A stretch of 64,000 bases of DNA from Adiantum capillus-veneris. Its lineage: Eukaryota; Streptophyta; Polypodiopsida; Polypodiales; Pteridaceae. The notes under the pieces were generated by a model that worked only from the letters and a program-made list of their open reading frames with translations, had not been told where the DNA came from and ran no database searches. Positions 22,578-35,985 of this stretch are shown here, one piece after another. How positions within the stretch are numbered: position 1 is the first letter of the stretch; each line of letters begins with the position of its first letter. The stretch lies in NCBI GenBank assembly GCA_014529385.2, contig CM043971.1, positions 32,379,709 through 32,443,708 of the forward strand, read 5' to 3'. The translations under genes were made by a program, and so were the position numbers.

Positions 22578-25500
22578 ATGGCTGACAATAGTAAAGAAAG
22601 TGAAATTAATGTTGATAGCTTTGATTTTGCTAATGAACATGCTACTAATGATGCCCCTATGCTTGTTAACTACCTTGTTTCTAGGCTTCAAAAGGGCCAT
22701 GGGCAATCCATCTCTCCAAAGTGAAGTGCAACGGCAGCTGTGTGCTCATGGGATTCTCCAAACTCCCCACCCAAGAAGAGAGAGTACCTAGGAAGCCTCC
22801 TCGTGAGACTTCCAAAAGAGGCCTCCCTCCGATAAGGGAAGAAGAAGAGGATCTGTATGAAGGGCTCAAACGACGTATCTCCTTTCCAAAGGAGAACTCA
22901 AGTTTCAATGGTAGAGCCCTCACCAAAAGAACAAGAAAGAAGTGAGTCTCCTGCCACCTTGGCGGAGATGGCTCCACAAAGACGGCGGGCAAAACGCTCT
23001 CCAACACCCCCTAAACGGAAAAGACCATCGCACACTTCTCCACACCATAATTCAAAGAGGGACGACAAAAAACAAGAGAAGGAAAAAACAAGAAAGAGGT
23101 CACCCTCTTCTCCATCTTCTTCATCCTCTTCCTCTTATGAAGGAAGTGATGGTGCAGACAAAGAGGAACAAGGAAAGAAAAAGGTGAGAAAGAGGTCACC
23201 CTCTTCTCCATCCTCCTCAAATTATTCCTCTTGTGAAGAAAGTGATGGTGCAACTTTCAACCACCAAAAAGAAGAGGCCATAGGAAATCCTATGCCACGT
23301 GGAAGAGGTCATCCAATCTCAGAAAGTTGAAAGAGGGAGGAAAGAACATCTCTTTCCTTACCTACGATGGCACCTTTGGTGCTACGGACAATGTCTTGGA
23401 CTTCATCCAAAAATTTGATGCGGCGTTTGGAGATGAGGGCTTCATGGAGTCCTCTAAGCTATGCCATGTAGCTATGCATTTTCAAAAGTCCTCCAGGCAA
23501 TGGTGGTCTAGCCTACGGACAAACGGTGAAGCTCCACGAACATGGAAAGATTTAAGAGCTTCCATCATGAAGCAATTTTTGGCTACCAATGCCAAAGACA
23601 AAGTACTCACCGAATGGCGAAGCTTGAAGCTCTCTCCCTACGAATCTATTCACAAATATGTAGACAAGTTTTGGGACTTACATCTCAAAGCCACTGTCTT
23701 CAAAAAGATGGCTTTTGGAGTGCGGGTCTAACTGAAGATATGGCGGAGTATGTCAACTCCCAAAGGCCGCGCACCATATCTGCAGTCATATATCATACCA
23801 TGGTGGCTTTACGAATCAATTTCCAACAAGGGGCTAAGAGAAATCTTAAGCCCACGGGCAACAAGGACCATAATAATGAGCCCAAGGGGAAGGATAATGT
23901 CCAAAAGCCTCCTAAAGGCAACGCCAACAACAACAAAACTAAGAAGAAGGGAGTTTATAAAGGCAAAAATAAACTCTCTCCTGAAGAGCTTGAGCGTTAT
24001 TGTAAAGATAACCGTTGTTTCAAGTGCGGGGAATAAGGGCATGCCTATCGTGCTTGTCCCCACAAGAATACACAAAATGAGCCTCCTAGAGCTACCTTGG
24101 TCGAAATCCAAGAAGAGGAGTCTCACCACAAAGGATATCCTCTATGCCATGCTTGGGGAAAGGTAAGAGAACATGATGCTTTTATTCTCTTTGACCCTGG
24201 TTCTACTCACAATTTCATATCCACAGAGTTGGCCACCAAGCTAGGCATCCAAGCCTATGAGATGGGAGATGTCCTACCCGCTGATGGTGCTTTCAAGGGG
24301 CAAGAAGCCTCAATTACTCCCTTAATTGGGAAATTGAGTCTCCATGTCCAAAGCTATGTGGACAAGGAGGACTTCTTTATCTCTCCTCTCAAGCACGAGG
24401 ATGTAATCCTAGGGGCATCATGGTTTGATCGCATGGTTGCCAATGTTGAATTCCATGAAAGGCAAATCTACTACAGGTTCAGGGAAAAAGATATGTACAT
24501 AGATGCTAAGGAGTTGGGTAACACCATACCCATTGTACATATGCAAGCTTTCAATAAGTCAATAAAGAGCTCTATTTCCGTGTACATGATTTTTGTTAAA
24601 TATTCTCAAAATGAACCTAATGCTTTAGCAAAAGAAAATATAAACAATCACAAAAAATTAGAGTTATCCAATTTTCTCAAGGCATTTCAAGATGTTTTTA
24701 TTGATGACATCTCTTGTGAACTATCTCCTAAACGAGGTGATGATGACCATGCACTTGAACTTCTTTCAGGAAGTTCACCGCCTAATAAACCTCCTTATAG
24801 AGTTTCTCAAGCCCAAGAAGAGGAGATTATGAGGCAAGTGCATGAGTTAGTTGAGAAGGGCATGGTTGGCCTAGCTCATCTCCATTTTGTTCACCCGTGT
24901 TATGAATGCAAAAGAAAGACGACACAAATCATATGTGTGTCGACTATAGAGCACTAAATAGGATCACTATCAAGAATACGTTTCCCGTTCCATGGGTAGA
25001 AGACCTATTTGATAAGCTACAAGGGTCAACCTACTTCAGTAGGATTGACCTAAAAAGTGGCTACCATCAAATAAGGATAGTTGATCAAGACATTGTAAAG
25101 ACCGCATTTCCCACTATGTTTGGTCTTTACGATTACATTGTCATGCCTTTTGGCTTGACCAATGCACCAGCCACATTTAACCGTTTGATGGAGAAGCAAT
25201 TCAGGCCTCACTGAACCTTTACTGGAGCGTTCTTTGATGATATAATAATCTACTCTAATTCACTAGACAAACACAAGCAACACCTCCAGGTAATATTTCA
25301 AGTCTTACGAGAGAATAAAATTTATATTAATCAAAAGAACAATGAGTTTTCCTTACAAAAGATTCAATATTTAGGTCATATTAGTTCTCAAGATGGCATC
25401 CAAATCCAAATGGATCCATCAAAGGTAGAGGTAATAAAAGGATGGCCTAATCCAAGGAATCTACATGAACTAAGAAGCTTTATAGGTATGTGTGCATACT

Positions 25501-27502
25501 ATAGACGCTTCATAAAAAAGTTCTCACAAATTGCGGGGCCATTACATGACCTAACAAAGAAAAATGTTAGGTATACATGGTTTTCCAAGCAGAACAATGC
25601 TTTCGAGAAGCTTAAAGAAAAGCTTATCTCTCAACTTACACTACCGGATCTCTCAAAGCCATTTGAGGTCCAATGTGATGCTTGTGGTGATTGCCTTGGA
25701 GCTGTTTTGCTCCAAGAAGGGCACGCCATAGCATATGAAAGTCAAAGGCTTTAACCCTGTTGAGCAAGCTCTAGGCATATATGAAAAAAAACTCCTCGCA
25801 CTTCTACATGCCTTAGACTCGTGGAAGCACTATTTATTGGGGACTCCTTTCATTCTGCGGAGGGATCACCAAAGCCTTAGGTACTTCTTGACCCAGACCA
25901 AGCTCTCCAACAAACAAATTAAGTTGGCAAATTTCCTTTCGTAATTTCATTTTCATATTGCTCACATTTCTGACAAGCATAATCAAGTAGCCGATGCACT
26001 CTCAAGACGACGGAGAGTGGATGCGGTTTCCATAGCAACTCACAATGATCTATCTTCTATGATAGATGAGTACGCTATTGATCCCGATTATAGAGATTTG
26101 ATTTCAGCCCTTGCATTAGGGAAGAAAGAGGAGCCATTTACTTTACAAGATGGTTATCTTTTCTATGGCAATAGACTTTTGCGTTACTAACTCACTACGT
26201 GAGAGAGTAATGTATGAATCTCATGCTCCTTCTTATGCGGGGCATAGAGGGATTCCGTCTACCCTAAAAGGGATAAAAACATATTTGTATTGGCCTGCCA
26301 TGAAAGCAAACATACAAGAGTATGTTTTTAAATGTGTGGTATGCCAAAAGACAAAGTTTGATAGAGGGAAGCAACCTCGATTGCTTCAACCTTTGCCAAT
26401 TCCTAATTCACCATGGGAGAGCATGTGCATGGATTTTATGTTTGGATTGCCTAAGTCTATCCAAGGGAATACGGGAATATGGATGATAGTAGGCAGGCTC
26501 AGCAAACAAGCTCATTTTATACCTGTCAAAACGACTATCAAAGCCCATCAAATGGAAACCCTCTTCATATCACAAATCTTCAAGTACCATGGCTTGCCAA
26601 TGTCAATAGTGTCGGATAGAGATCCAACACTATGGCTTGACAATGTCCATAGTGTCGGATAGAGATCCTAGAATGACCAGTAATTTTTGGAAGGGTCTCT
26701 TCGAGAATTTAGCGACAAAGTGAAATAGCTAACCTAACAATTCTTGATCTACTAAAAGCCTACGTAATTCAAGTAGATCAAAGGTCCCAACGGGAGAAGT
26801 ACTTACCCTTAGTGGAGTATGCCTACAATAATATTGTACATACCTCCACGAAAAAAGCACCTTTAGAGGTAATTGAGCGAAGATCCAAAAGTCCCCTGTT
26901 ACTTGAGGTACACAGGAAGATCTTCGCTGCAGATGAGTATAGCCGAGACCTACAAGAATCTTTCCAAAAGATTAAGGATGCTATCTCTATCTCACAGCAA
27001 AGGCAAAAGGCTAGCGCTGATAAGCACAGAAGAGCCCAAGCCTTTAAAGAAAATGATTGGGTCTTGCTTAAATTTCCCAAGGCTCGATTAAGGCACACGA
27101 CGGGCAAGAATCCTACGGGGCACCAAAAGTACTATGCTAAGTTAGCAAAAAGGCACTATGGTCCCTTCCATATTCTTAGACCAATCAACGAGATGGCCTA
27201 TCAAGTCAGTTGCCCAGTCATTGGCTCCTACACATTGCTTTCCATGTGAGCCTACTAATGCCGTACAAAGGAGAGCCACCTCAACAACCAACTATCCACC
27301 AGAGATCAAGGACCAAGACGAGGTGCTTCAGGCCGAGTCCATTCTTCGACATGAAGACAAGGTATTGAGAGGCGGTAAGATTATCCGACGATATCTTATT
27401 AAGTTTAAGAACTATCCTTTTGAAGATGCTAGATGGATGCAAGGCATACAACTAAAGGACGGCCTAAACCTTGTCAATGCTTACAGTGCTTCCCTAGAGT
27501 AA
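22578..27502 (+). pseudogene. Chromovirus gag-pol (Ty3/gypsy with chromodomain), multiply disrupted
   Basis: Gag starts at the ATG at 22578 (MADNSKES). A Lys/Arg/Ser-rich stretch with a repeated RKRSPSSPSS motif follows (22930-23240), then the retrotransposon gag domain (23327-23731, QWWSSLR ... TEWRSLK). The zinc knuckle (about 24000-24050) has a stop codon after CFKCGE. Protease has FDPGSTHNFIS instead of DSG (about 24180). RT spans 24790-25400 (SRIDLKSGYHQI, MPFGLTNAPATF; the active site reads FFDD), RNase H 25640-26000, integrase 26215-26670 and 26812-27249, chromodomain 27330-27460 (ESILRHEDK ... YLIKFKNYP). At least six stops or frameshifts, and part of the integrase core is replaced by a short local duplication near 26600-26670. 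It cannot move on its own. Confidence 0.93.
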
Positions 27503-27842
27503 GCAAATGTAAAAATGCTTAAAATGAACAAAGTTTTTTGTCTTATAAGACTCTTTTTTTCTTTATTGTGAACAAATGTTAAGAAGTATGCATGCTTAGG
27601 ATCAAGTTTGCGTAGAAGACGTCTTCCAAACACCAAGTAGAGCTTGTCACTCTTCTATGGAAGATCGATAGGACTAATGTGCAGACATGCTTGCGGCAGC
27701 TTAGGCTCTCAAGCACCAAATGGATTAGTCATCCATTCTGGAACGATGTCGTAGGGTAAGATAGGGATCCTCTTCCCGCTAGAAAAAGGACCAATGAATA
27801 GGCCTTATCTTCCCTACCCCATAGTCAAGGATGATTATGATT

Positions 27843-27857
27843 TCAAGAGAGAGGTAA
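27843..27857 (+). other. Polypurine tract of the chromovirus
   Basis: CAAGAGAGAGGTAA directly before the 3' LTR. Purine-rich and in the right place, though less pure than usual. Confidence 0.6.
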
Positions 27858-29419
27858 TGCCATAATAACTAATATCTAATTCTCCTAAATGATTTTCTCA
27901 TGTTAAACTGATCATTTAATATGAGGAAGCACCAGGGGAGAAAAAGCTGGAATATTGGTTAGGCTAGCAGACCGGTCACATTAGGGATCCAAAGGGGGGG
28001 GCATCTACAAAAGAGAAATGTGCAAAAATGGGCTTCAAAGACTAAGGTTCAGCCCATTAAGACTTCCAAAATTTTAAGGTTATGTCCAATGGTCAAGCTT
28101 AGGGTAAATTGGATGCTTGTGGGAAGACTCAAAAGTCTTGCCACAACCCTCTCCTTGAGGGGGCAAGCCCATCTCAGTAGGAAATGAGAAAGAAACACAC
28201 ACACACTCTAGCAAGCTCCCTTTACACAAAGGGAACAGGGGACACATGTCAGCTCCCTAGCTCAGTTGCCCCCAAGGTGCATTCAAATCCTATTGGATGG
28301 CCATAGAGGTGGATCAATGAGAATTAGGCTAGAGTACATTTAGTTAAATTCATTTAAAAACACTTGATAAAAGAACCAATAGAGATTAAGATCTCTGAAA
28401 GACTATTGGACAGTCTCCGAAGGGGTCCAGTGAGCATTTAGCAGCCTGATGGCTGGCTTGATTCCTATTGGCCAGAAGACTAAGAGGTCCAATGAGAGTT
28501 TAATTCCATTAATTAAATACCTAAAGCTGTCACAAAAGGGGAAAGGGGAACACATGTCACAAGGCTATCACTTATGCTTCTTAATTGTCATTGGCTAAGC
28601 TTTGCAGGGGCCAATAGGATGTTAGCATGAGCATTTAGCAAGAGGGGTCGACCAAGAGAGAGGGGGACTGATTTTTGCAAGGATTATCACACACACACAC
28701 ACACACACACTCACACAATCTCATGTGTGAGGTGAAGAAGACTATCTCCTTCTCAAGCTTTAACGAAAAGCTCATCATCTACTCCAAGCTTGTGAGAAGG
28801 GAGGCCTACACCAACAACTCTTGGCTTTGTGATGCAAATCCAACCAAGAGCCAAGCTCCAATGCATGCTCATCTCCTCTACCATGCTAATTACTAAGCTA
28901 TGATAAGATTTTATGAGTGATTATGTGAGGAGACACACTTCTTTCTCGTAAGAATACTCCTTCTTCCTCTCGATCTACTCTCATACCCCATTAGCTCTCA
29001 CCATCTTTGAAGGTGTGTGAGGTCTTGGATCTGAGACCGTGAGGGAATTGATGTTGTGTTTTATAAGTGTGAGCACTTGGTGTTTGAATCTTCAATCTTC
29101 ATTGCACCAGCAAGTTATTGAAAGAACGCAAAGTATTGTATTGTAAATTGTCTCCCTTGATGGGGGAAACCTATAATACAAAGCCTTTTGGAGGGGGGAC
29201 CGGCTCCATGTAAATACGGTCCTCAATTGTTGTCAATAGCTTAATTTCTCTCTCTTTTTGAAGTATTTTCCATGCCTATCTAACTAGGTGTTATGCTTTT
29301 GTTGCTATCTCCATCGAAGCACTCTTGCTATGCTCATTAGGAATATATTGTAATGAAATACTCACTATGTCTATGTTATTTTCCGCTACACACAAGTTAC
29401 TAGACCATTAAATGTTACA
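27858..29419 (+). mobile_element. Chromovirus 3' LTR (1562 bp)
   Basis: Begins TGCCATAATAACTAA and ends AAATGTTACA. The size difference from the 5' LTR is mostly explained by the CA microsatellite. There are scattered substitutions, and a 24-bp CA run (28688-28711) is longer here than its counterpart near 21462. Followed by the TTAAC duplication at 29420-29424. The whole element spans 20509-29419 (8911 bp). Confidence 0.92.
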
Positions 29420-32400
29420 TTAACAGTTTGAAAGCATCACAGTTTACATATGCTCTTTTAATGATTGGGTCAAAATCTTGGCCACTTTAGACAAAGATGG
29501 GATAGCCTTGATCTCCCAATATATTGCTCAGTTGCCTTTGCTTTCTATACAATATAACTAAGAAGTAGCACAATTTTCTTCATCAGGTGAAAAACTATCC
29601 AACTTTCTCAAGAAGCTTTGTGGCCTCAATCCCACTTTTATTAGTGCTCCTTCTACCCCTGCTACCCCACAAACAGGAGGTATATTTTGCAGAGATAGTG
29701 CTACTCTGCAAGCTATCAAAGAGTTTCAAAATAATCTTTGCTCCCTCAATGACACTAACCTTTTGGAGATGGTGCCTAAAGTTTCTAAAGTTTTTCGTTT
29801 CTTACCAGTTAGACAGATTGAAGTAGAATCTTTTGGTGTGGACCATAAACTTTGGGTCCGCCCTAACAAGGCCTTCTTGGCACCTATCCTTAGTGAACAT
29901 GGGTTTACCTAGCCAACCTACCGGCTTCCACAATGGAGGATTGCAAGCTCAAGGTTTTAAAAGGAGGACTATTCTTGGACAAAGGAGAAAATTATCAAAG
30001 CCCCTTTTAGCCTCTACTTTGTTGACTAGTCTAAATGTTCCTCTACTGCTGGCTTATACATTCCAACAAAGGGAAATATGGACTTCGCAAAAAGGAACCC
30101 AGACTTCTACATAAAATCTATTTGGAATGTTTTTTGGCCATATCTAAAGTGTGCATGCAAATTTATGGACCCTAAAGTCCCTTGTGAATCTAGTATCATG
30201 TGGTTTGACCATGCTATCTGGTATATTATCAATCATCTACAACAACTCTTTCCGGAGAAACCTGTGGATTTTCATCTTTCCCTCATTTGCTCTTGGTTGG
30301 GTGGGCAAGCCAAGCAGCTTGTTATAGCTCAAATTGCTTTCAACATCTTTCAGGGTCTCATGCTAGATATTCTTAAAGAGCTCCAATCTGATGAAGCAGG
30401 CACATATCTTAAACTACTTATGCCAACTACAAAGGTGTCAAAATCATCACTGCACTACTCAAACCATGCATTGAGGATGATGATTCTCCCTCTTTGAAAA
30501 GACTAAACTCTGTAACTACCCCCAATACCTCTTTTACTTCCTTCCTTACACCTAATTCTTCTTCTAACTTTAATAGAGGAAGGTCTTGCAACTTTACTAG
30601 AGGAAGAGGCAAAGTGACTCCCATCTGCCGCTTCCTTGAGTTGTAGCCTTCTATACTTTGTAGGTACTTTTTGGCCCCTGTGGAAGGAAGAAAAAGAAGT
30701 CCTCAGCATCAAAATATATCTACATGCATTGTCTATTCCAAAATGAACTTCTCGATTGGTTTTCCCCAAAGGCAATATTTTGTGAGTGTTTTGACTTACT
30801 TTTTGGTAACCATAAACTACTAGACAATGTTGTCGTCGGCTGGACTTGTCAACAATCGATTAAAAATCTAGTCTACAAAAATGATTTTCTTAGACGAGGT
30901 AATATCCCTAATTGTGCATGTACTAAATATGGTAATTTTTTGAGTACTTTGGTGAGTTATGAAAACATGTTTGTACTTGTGATCTAAGTGTGGTTAATGA
31001 ATGCATCATTCAAAGCTTTTTGGCAAATCACATCTCTATTTTTCCTAAGAACCCATACTTGGCGGTTTTAGCTTTACTTAGCTGCCTAACTGACTTGGTC
31101 AATGCTCTCCAATTAGAGAAGACAATCCTACTACACTTAAGCAATTTAGCTTACCATTGTGTCTTTCAAAAGGTGTCTCTCACCTCAAAATTGCTTGTCT
31201 ACAAAGGGCTCCTGGATCACCCCAGAATTGGGATTGAAATTTCAAAAACTCGCACTAAATTGGTCTATTGTTGGTCTAGATAAAAGCGCCAACTCCCCCA
31301 CTCTTATTTGCAAAAATCTTGCATGAAAAGCAGCTCACTCTTGCCTTTCTAGTGAAGAATTTACTCTGCTTAACCTCTCTCCTCGGGAGGTCACTAATAA
31401 AATTACTATTCACCTTATTAGTATGGGTTACTCACTGGAATCCGTCAAACTTCCAGTTTTGTTTCCCACTTACAAACATCACAAACATAAGTTCCGTTGG
31501 ATTTCTAATAGCTCTAATGGGATATTATCCAGATTACTAAAAACATTACGGTATGCCTTGACCTTGTCCTTTCGGAGATTGAGACAGTTTGTGCTATTAA
31601 ACAAAAACTTTGCTCAAAATTTTCTTAAAATACATAGTCACCTCTTTTGGCTGGTTAAAAACTTCATTGATGTCACTCTCAACTTCCCCGGTCGGTTTTT
31701 TCACCTTGGATCTGCAGAGATCACTCGATGCTATGAGAACATACCCCTAAATGGGGATGAAGGATTGAAAAATGTTCTGAGGAAAATGGTTAGGATTACG
31801 TTTGAAAATGCACGTTTAGAAGGTTTTACCTACATCTCTTTGGTAAATAAACCTAGATGAATTAAAAAAGCCACCTCTTCCCATAACTTCCACGTTGATT
31901 AAAAGAAACTAATTGATCACATTACTTGGCTTCTTGATAATTGTTCTATCCAGTTTGGCAACCAATGCTACAACCAGAGCCTTGGTATCCCTATGGGAAA
32001 TTTTTGTTCACCCCTTATGTGCAATTTATACTTAGCCTATTTTGAATACAAGTGGTTTCTCGAAACTTTAAAAGATAAAAAAAAACTATCACAAATTCTC
32101 TTTGTTTAAACACACATATAGATATATGGATGATATTTTGAGCCTCAATAACAAATCCTTCTTGGATGAGTTAAAATGCATCTACCCCGATTGCTTGATT
32201 ATTCATGTACGGGGATAGATTAAATATGCTCTCTGGCTTCTTCACCACCTCTTTACAATTCCTTAACATCATTATTATATTACACAATCCCTATAATGGT
32301 GACTTTGACTATCGATCCTTTTGGAAAATGGACCAACTTAACATATCTTTTAAAGAATTTGCAAGAGGAAAAGTAATATGCCACACAAATTGGCTCTTAA

Positions 32401-32600
32401 TACTTGTATTAGTCTTCATCATATGATCATGTATTCCTCTTCTAATTGCTTCATTGCTTGGGAAGGCATTAGACGGCTTATTCAAAGATTTTGCATCAAA
32501 TGGGCTCATAATAAATGACCTAATTATTACCATCATTAAGGATATCTCATTTAACCACCATTGGCTTGGTCTTGATCTCAATCGGACTATCCTTACCTCT
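29420..32600 (+). pseudogene. Penelope-like reverse transcriptase, decayed (outer element)
   Basis: Continues the frame broken by the chromovirus. Readable blocks: 29690-29900 (LPVRQIEVESFGVDHKLWVRPNKAFLAPIL), 30078-30497 (WNVFWPYLKCACKFMDP ... LICSWLGGQAKQL) and an RGR-rich patch (30570-30610). The RT itself covers about 31260-32580: LDKSANSPTLICKNLA, PTYKHHKHKFRWISNSSNG, then motif A-like GSAEITRCYENIPL (about 31710-31750), motif B NQSLGIPMGNFCSPLMCNLYLAYFE (31960-32050, given in parts) and motif C YRYMDDILSL (about 32120-32150). The N-S-GIPMG, Y-DD and YENIP motifs are those of Penelope-like RTs rather than Ty1, Ty3 or LINE RTs. Numerous frameshifts. No GIY-YIG endonuclease was found. Confidence 0.65.
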
Positions 32601-32607
32601 TTAATTA

Positions 32608-32656
32608 GGTAGTAGGCCCTTACACAATGGGCCTACTACCAACCCATTGTGTAAGG
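32608..32656 (+). other. Two overlapping perfect hairpins at the RT 3' end
   Basis: GGTAGTAGGCCC (32608-32619) pairs perfectly with GGGCCTACTACC (32629-32640) around a 9-nt loop. CCTTACACAATGGG (32618-32631) pairs perfectly with CCCATTGTGTAAGG (32643-32656) around an 11-nt loop. The stems overlap, so they are mutually exclusive structures. They sit between the RT and the right terminal repeat, just before a purine-rich GGGAAAGGGCGGGCG. Confidence 0.8.
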
Positions 32657-32673
32657 TGCCTGGGAAAGGGCGG

Positions 32674-32675
<2 letters not shown>

Positions 32676-32750
<75 letters not shown>
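32676..32750. repeat. (CA)n microsatellite
   Basis: Uninterrupted CA run at the start of the right large direct repeat. Confidence 0.9.
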
Positions 32751-32751
<1 letters not shown>

Positions 32752-34168
32752 TGGTCTTTTACATAGTTTTTTCACGCACGGTTGGCACCTTTGTGGCAAA
32801 ATAAACACCTACCTAGTCAAAAAGGTTTTTCTAGTTATAAAAACTACACTAGCATAGGGCCCCCATCTCGTATGTGGCATTACCCTTGAAGGGGTTGCTT
32901 AGCCTCTTGGGTCAAGTTAATATAACTCTGACCATGCTTTGATATTTTGGCTCCCTAACCCAGGACACTATGGCCAATATTTGGGCGTTAACTCATCATG
33001 CTTGAAAGTTTTCCTCTCTGCACTAGGAGTTCTGAGTCGTCTTCACATTGTTTACTCTCTACCACTACCCTCTCCTCTACATTGATCTCATGGTGGTTGC
33101 CACTAGCAACCATATACCTTGGTGATAAGTGGATCTAAACATGATTTGCCTTGTTGGCTCTACTCATTGCATCGGATGAAGACTTATCAATATATAAACA
33201 AGGTGATGGATGCTTCATACCCCTCACTTACCCTTGACTATGTGTTTGACTTTATGTGAAAAGAGAAGATTTGAGGGCTTTCTCTGGTCGATCTCTCATT
33301 GCATGACTATGGACTTAGTGAAACATAAAGGAGCTTCATAAGTCTGTACTCTGCATAATCCACCTCTTTCTTTCTATACACTCTGCACTGAAAAGGTTTT
33401 TCTATAAAAGCATTCACTTGCCCGTTGGGCTCTTTTTACGACTTAATTTGGGCTTTTTTACTGCATAGACTAAAAGTTTCTTTTACACATGATGTGTAAT
33501 ATGATGTTGAGCTGACTGTTTTGCAGCATGAAAATTTGATGTATTCAATGGTATTTTTTACGTTGGTTATTTGTTCTTTGCGCTGGTTTATTGCATCATA
33601 CTCTATTTTTGCTTTGAGTCTAACGGGTAAAATGGGGCTATGTATAACTTAAATTTTTTTTTTATGGCTCACAAGCTCTGTAATAACACACCTTGGTATT
33701 TTGTACTGATTGCCTTGCACTGCAAGGTAAGGGTGGCCTTTGTTTGCGTAAACTTTTTATTTTGCCCCGCATATGGTATACTGCACTGGTATTACTCCAA
33801 ATAATGGCATATGTTTTGACATCTATTGCTCGTGCTTGGCCTTGCAGATTACTGGCCACTAGTAAATTCATATCGGTAACCAATACGTGTTTAGATTACT
33901 TTGGGGCTTTGTCTTAGTTATCTTAATACTAGTCTTTTTAGAAAAAGATATGGCTCGTGTTTATGGGTTTAAAAAAGGGGGGATACCCCATATGATGTCA
34001 GGCAAGGCAATAGAAACTCTGCACAGTTTTTTAGTTAAGAACATTGTATGCTCTGCCCAAAAGGGGCTCTAGTAGCATCGAAATGTTTTCAAATGTGTTG
34101 TTTACAAACAATGTTGCTATCCTAACTAGGTTGCATTTTTTGTTTTGTTATCGCATACTAAGAGCTAT

Positions 34169-34250
<82 letters not shown>

Positions 34251-35108
34251 AGGGGCTTTGAGGCCCGTATGGTTTGTTTTTTAACACCTACTGTCTATTG
34301 TTTGGTGCGGAATGTGATAGATATTGTATATTGTTTCATACATGCATAAGTGAGTCTTATTAAATATTTTTGTTCAAGAAAGGAGGTTATAAGGAAATCA
34401 CAATCATTTGATTGGGTTTGATAAATTCTTGGGCTATTTGTTTGTAAGATTCTGCAGTAGGGAAGGACTGAAAATTTGGGCCTGATTTTGGGATTAAAAC
34501 ACTTGGATCAAAAGAGGTAGTGGCCTTTCGATCAGTGTGGTATGTACGTTAATATGCTATATAAGGTCTTAATAGAATTGGGTGATACAAAAACCATATC
34601 TATTAAAACTATATTAGTTCACTATTATCCTAAAGGAGTGATGATCTTTGGATGACTTGCCATAAAATTAACTTAAAAAGAACAAAAACACACCTTTTTA
34701 GCAAAACTGATTACTTTGGATGATGGTCTAAGTTAAAAAGGTTGTAAGTTGGACATGTATAACAACTCATATAGTCTATTGGCACCTACTATGCGCATTC
34801 AAGGCTAACGAAATTTTTGTCTTGTTTGAATAAATGTAGGTGAGGACTCTATCCTTTCTTGGAATCTCTTTGGCTTTTTTGTCGTTCATCCTTCATATAT
34901 CAAACTAATCCCACTTTTTGAAGCAGACATTACAAATGTTCCTTTTTACTCTGTTACTAGAGTGAGACCTCATTCTTATTGCAATGTACAAAAATAATTC
35001 TAAGACTGAGTTGTTTTTGTGCTACCCCTGGTCACTTTTCTACAGCCAACTGTTATTTGAACTTTATGGTTCTTTTGTGCTTATGTATTTAAGTAAAACA
35101 ACTACACA
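32751..35108 (+). mobile_element. Large terminal direct repeat, right copy (outer element)
   Basis: Partner of 17632-19955, collinear throughout. Begins near TTGGTCTTTTACATAGTTTTTTCACGC and ends at TATTTAAGTAAAACAACTACACAC. Contains a TG-then-GA microsatellite (34174-34247) where the left copy has only GA. With the nested chromovirus removed, the outer element would be about 8.5 kb. Its outermost ends lie in CA-rich sequence, so no target duplication could be defined. Confidence 0.7.
34174..34247. repeat. (TG)n-(GA)n microsatellite
   Basis: Compound TG then GA run inside the right terminal repeat. Confidence 0.9.
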
Positions 35109-35226
35109 CATGCACACACATGGGCACATGTTCATGAGAACATACGCAAGTGTGTGTGCACATGCACATGCACACATGGACATCGTTGTGATTTTTTCAA
35201 AAGTCTTAATTTGTGTTTTAAAACTT

Positions 35227-35592
35227 AGGCTGGGTTCAGACTGTCCGATTGCGCATGGCTTTTGCTGAGCTGGACCAATAGAACAAGATGTCTTTTGAGC
35301 TGCGATTCAGACTGCACACGGAGTTCTTGCCCACATTCCGAGGTGGCGTGCTGAGTTGTGCCCAAGTGATGGCGAGGGTGTTCCGAGCTGGAAGGCCGCC
35401 AATGGTTGAGAGACTCCCTTCTCAACCAATTGGGTGGAGAGAAAACCCGACACACCTTACCTTTTTGTCAAAGAGCCACCCTTAGCAAGCTATGATGTGT
35501 GAACAAGCTTGCAGACGTGCGCAGTGTCTCAAGGAATTCTGAGTGGAAAAGGGAGAAGGAACCCTTGCGCAGTCTGAACGCAGCCCTATTAC
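35227..35592. mobile_element. MITE-like element with about 20-bp terminal inverted repeats
   Basis: The left end TAGGCTGGGTTCAGACTG and the reverse complement of the right end, TAGGGCTGCGTTCAGACTG, match at nearly every position. The next inner bases (GATTGCGCA / CGCAAGGGTTCC) also show partial symmetry. Length about 365 bp with no coding capacity. TTA lies close to both outer ends, but the duplication is not clean, so hAT and PIF/Harbinger origins both remain possible. Confidence 0.55.
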
Positions 35593-35774
35593 ACACACAG
35601 AGACATGCACACATTATGCAACGCCCCATTTGTGAATGGACCGCACCGATCCTTGATAGCCACTGGTTGAGGCAAAACAATTGGCGAGCAAGACTAAGCT
35701 AATGACGTCAAATTCAAGCCTGGCATCACCATATTTTGAAGTAAATGACATTTGGCATACATGTTGACCAGGGA

Positions 35775-35985
35775 ATGCGAAGCACAATGTTTTCTTTCAA
35801 CATCCCTTGACTAACAATATGATTGTGAATTCTTTTGCCCATTTCAGTATATTGCGTAGTGTCACATGCCTTCAAGTTGAAAGCGTACGTGATTTCATCC
35901 GTGTTTTCTTTCAGTAGTAGCCCCTGACTAACAATGTCATCGTGAATTCTTTTGCCTGGCTCAACATCTTGAGTTAGTGCAGATT
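35775..35985. repeat. Tandem duplication of about 117 bp
   Basis: GTTTTCTTTCA followed by CCCTTGACTAACAAT-TGAT-GTGAATTCTTTTGCC occurs at about 35789-35850 and 35906-35965 with minor changes. Confidence 0.7.

Noticed and set aside
22681-23253. Minus-strand frames in the chromovirus gag region
   Set aside because: Shadows of the Lys/Arg/Ser-rich gag sequence on the plus strand.
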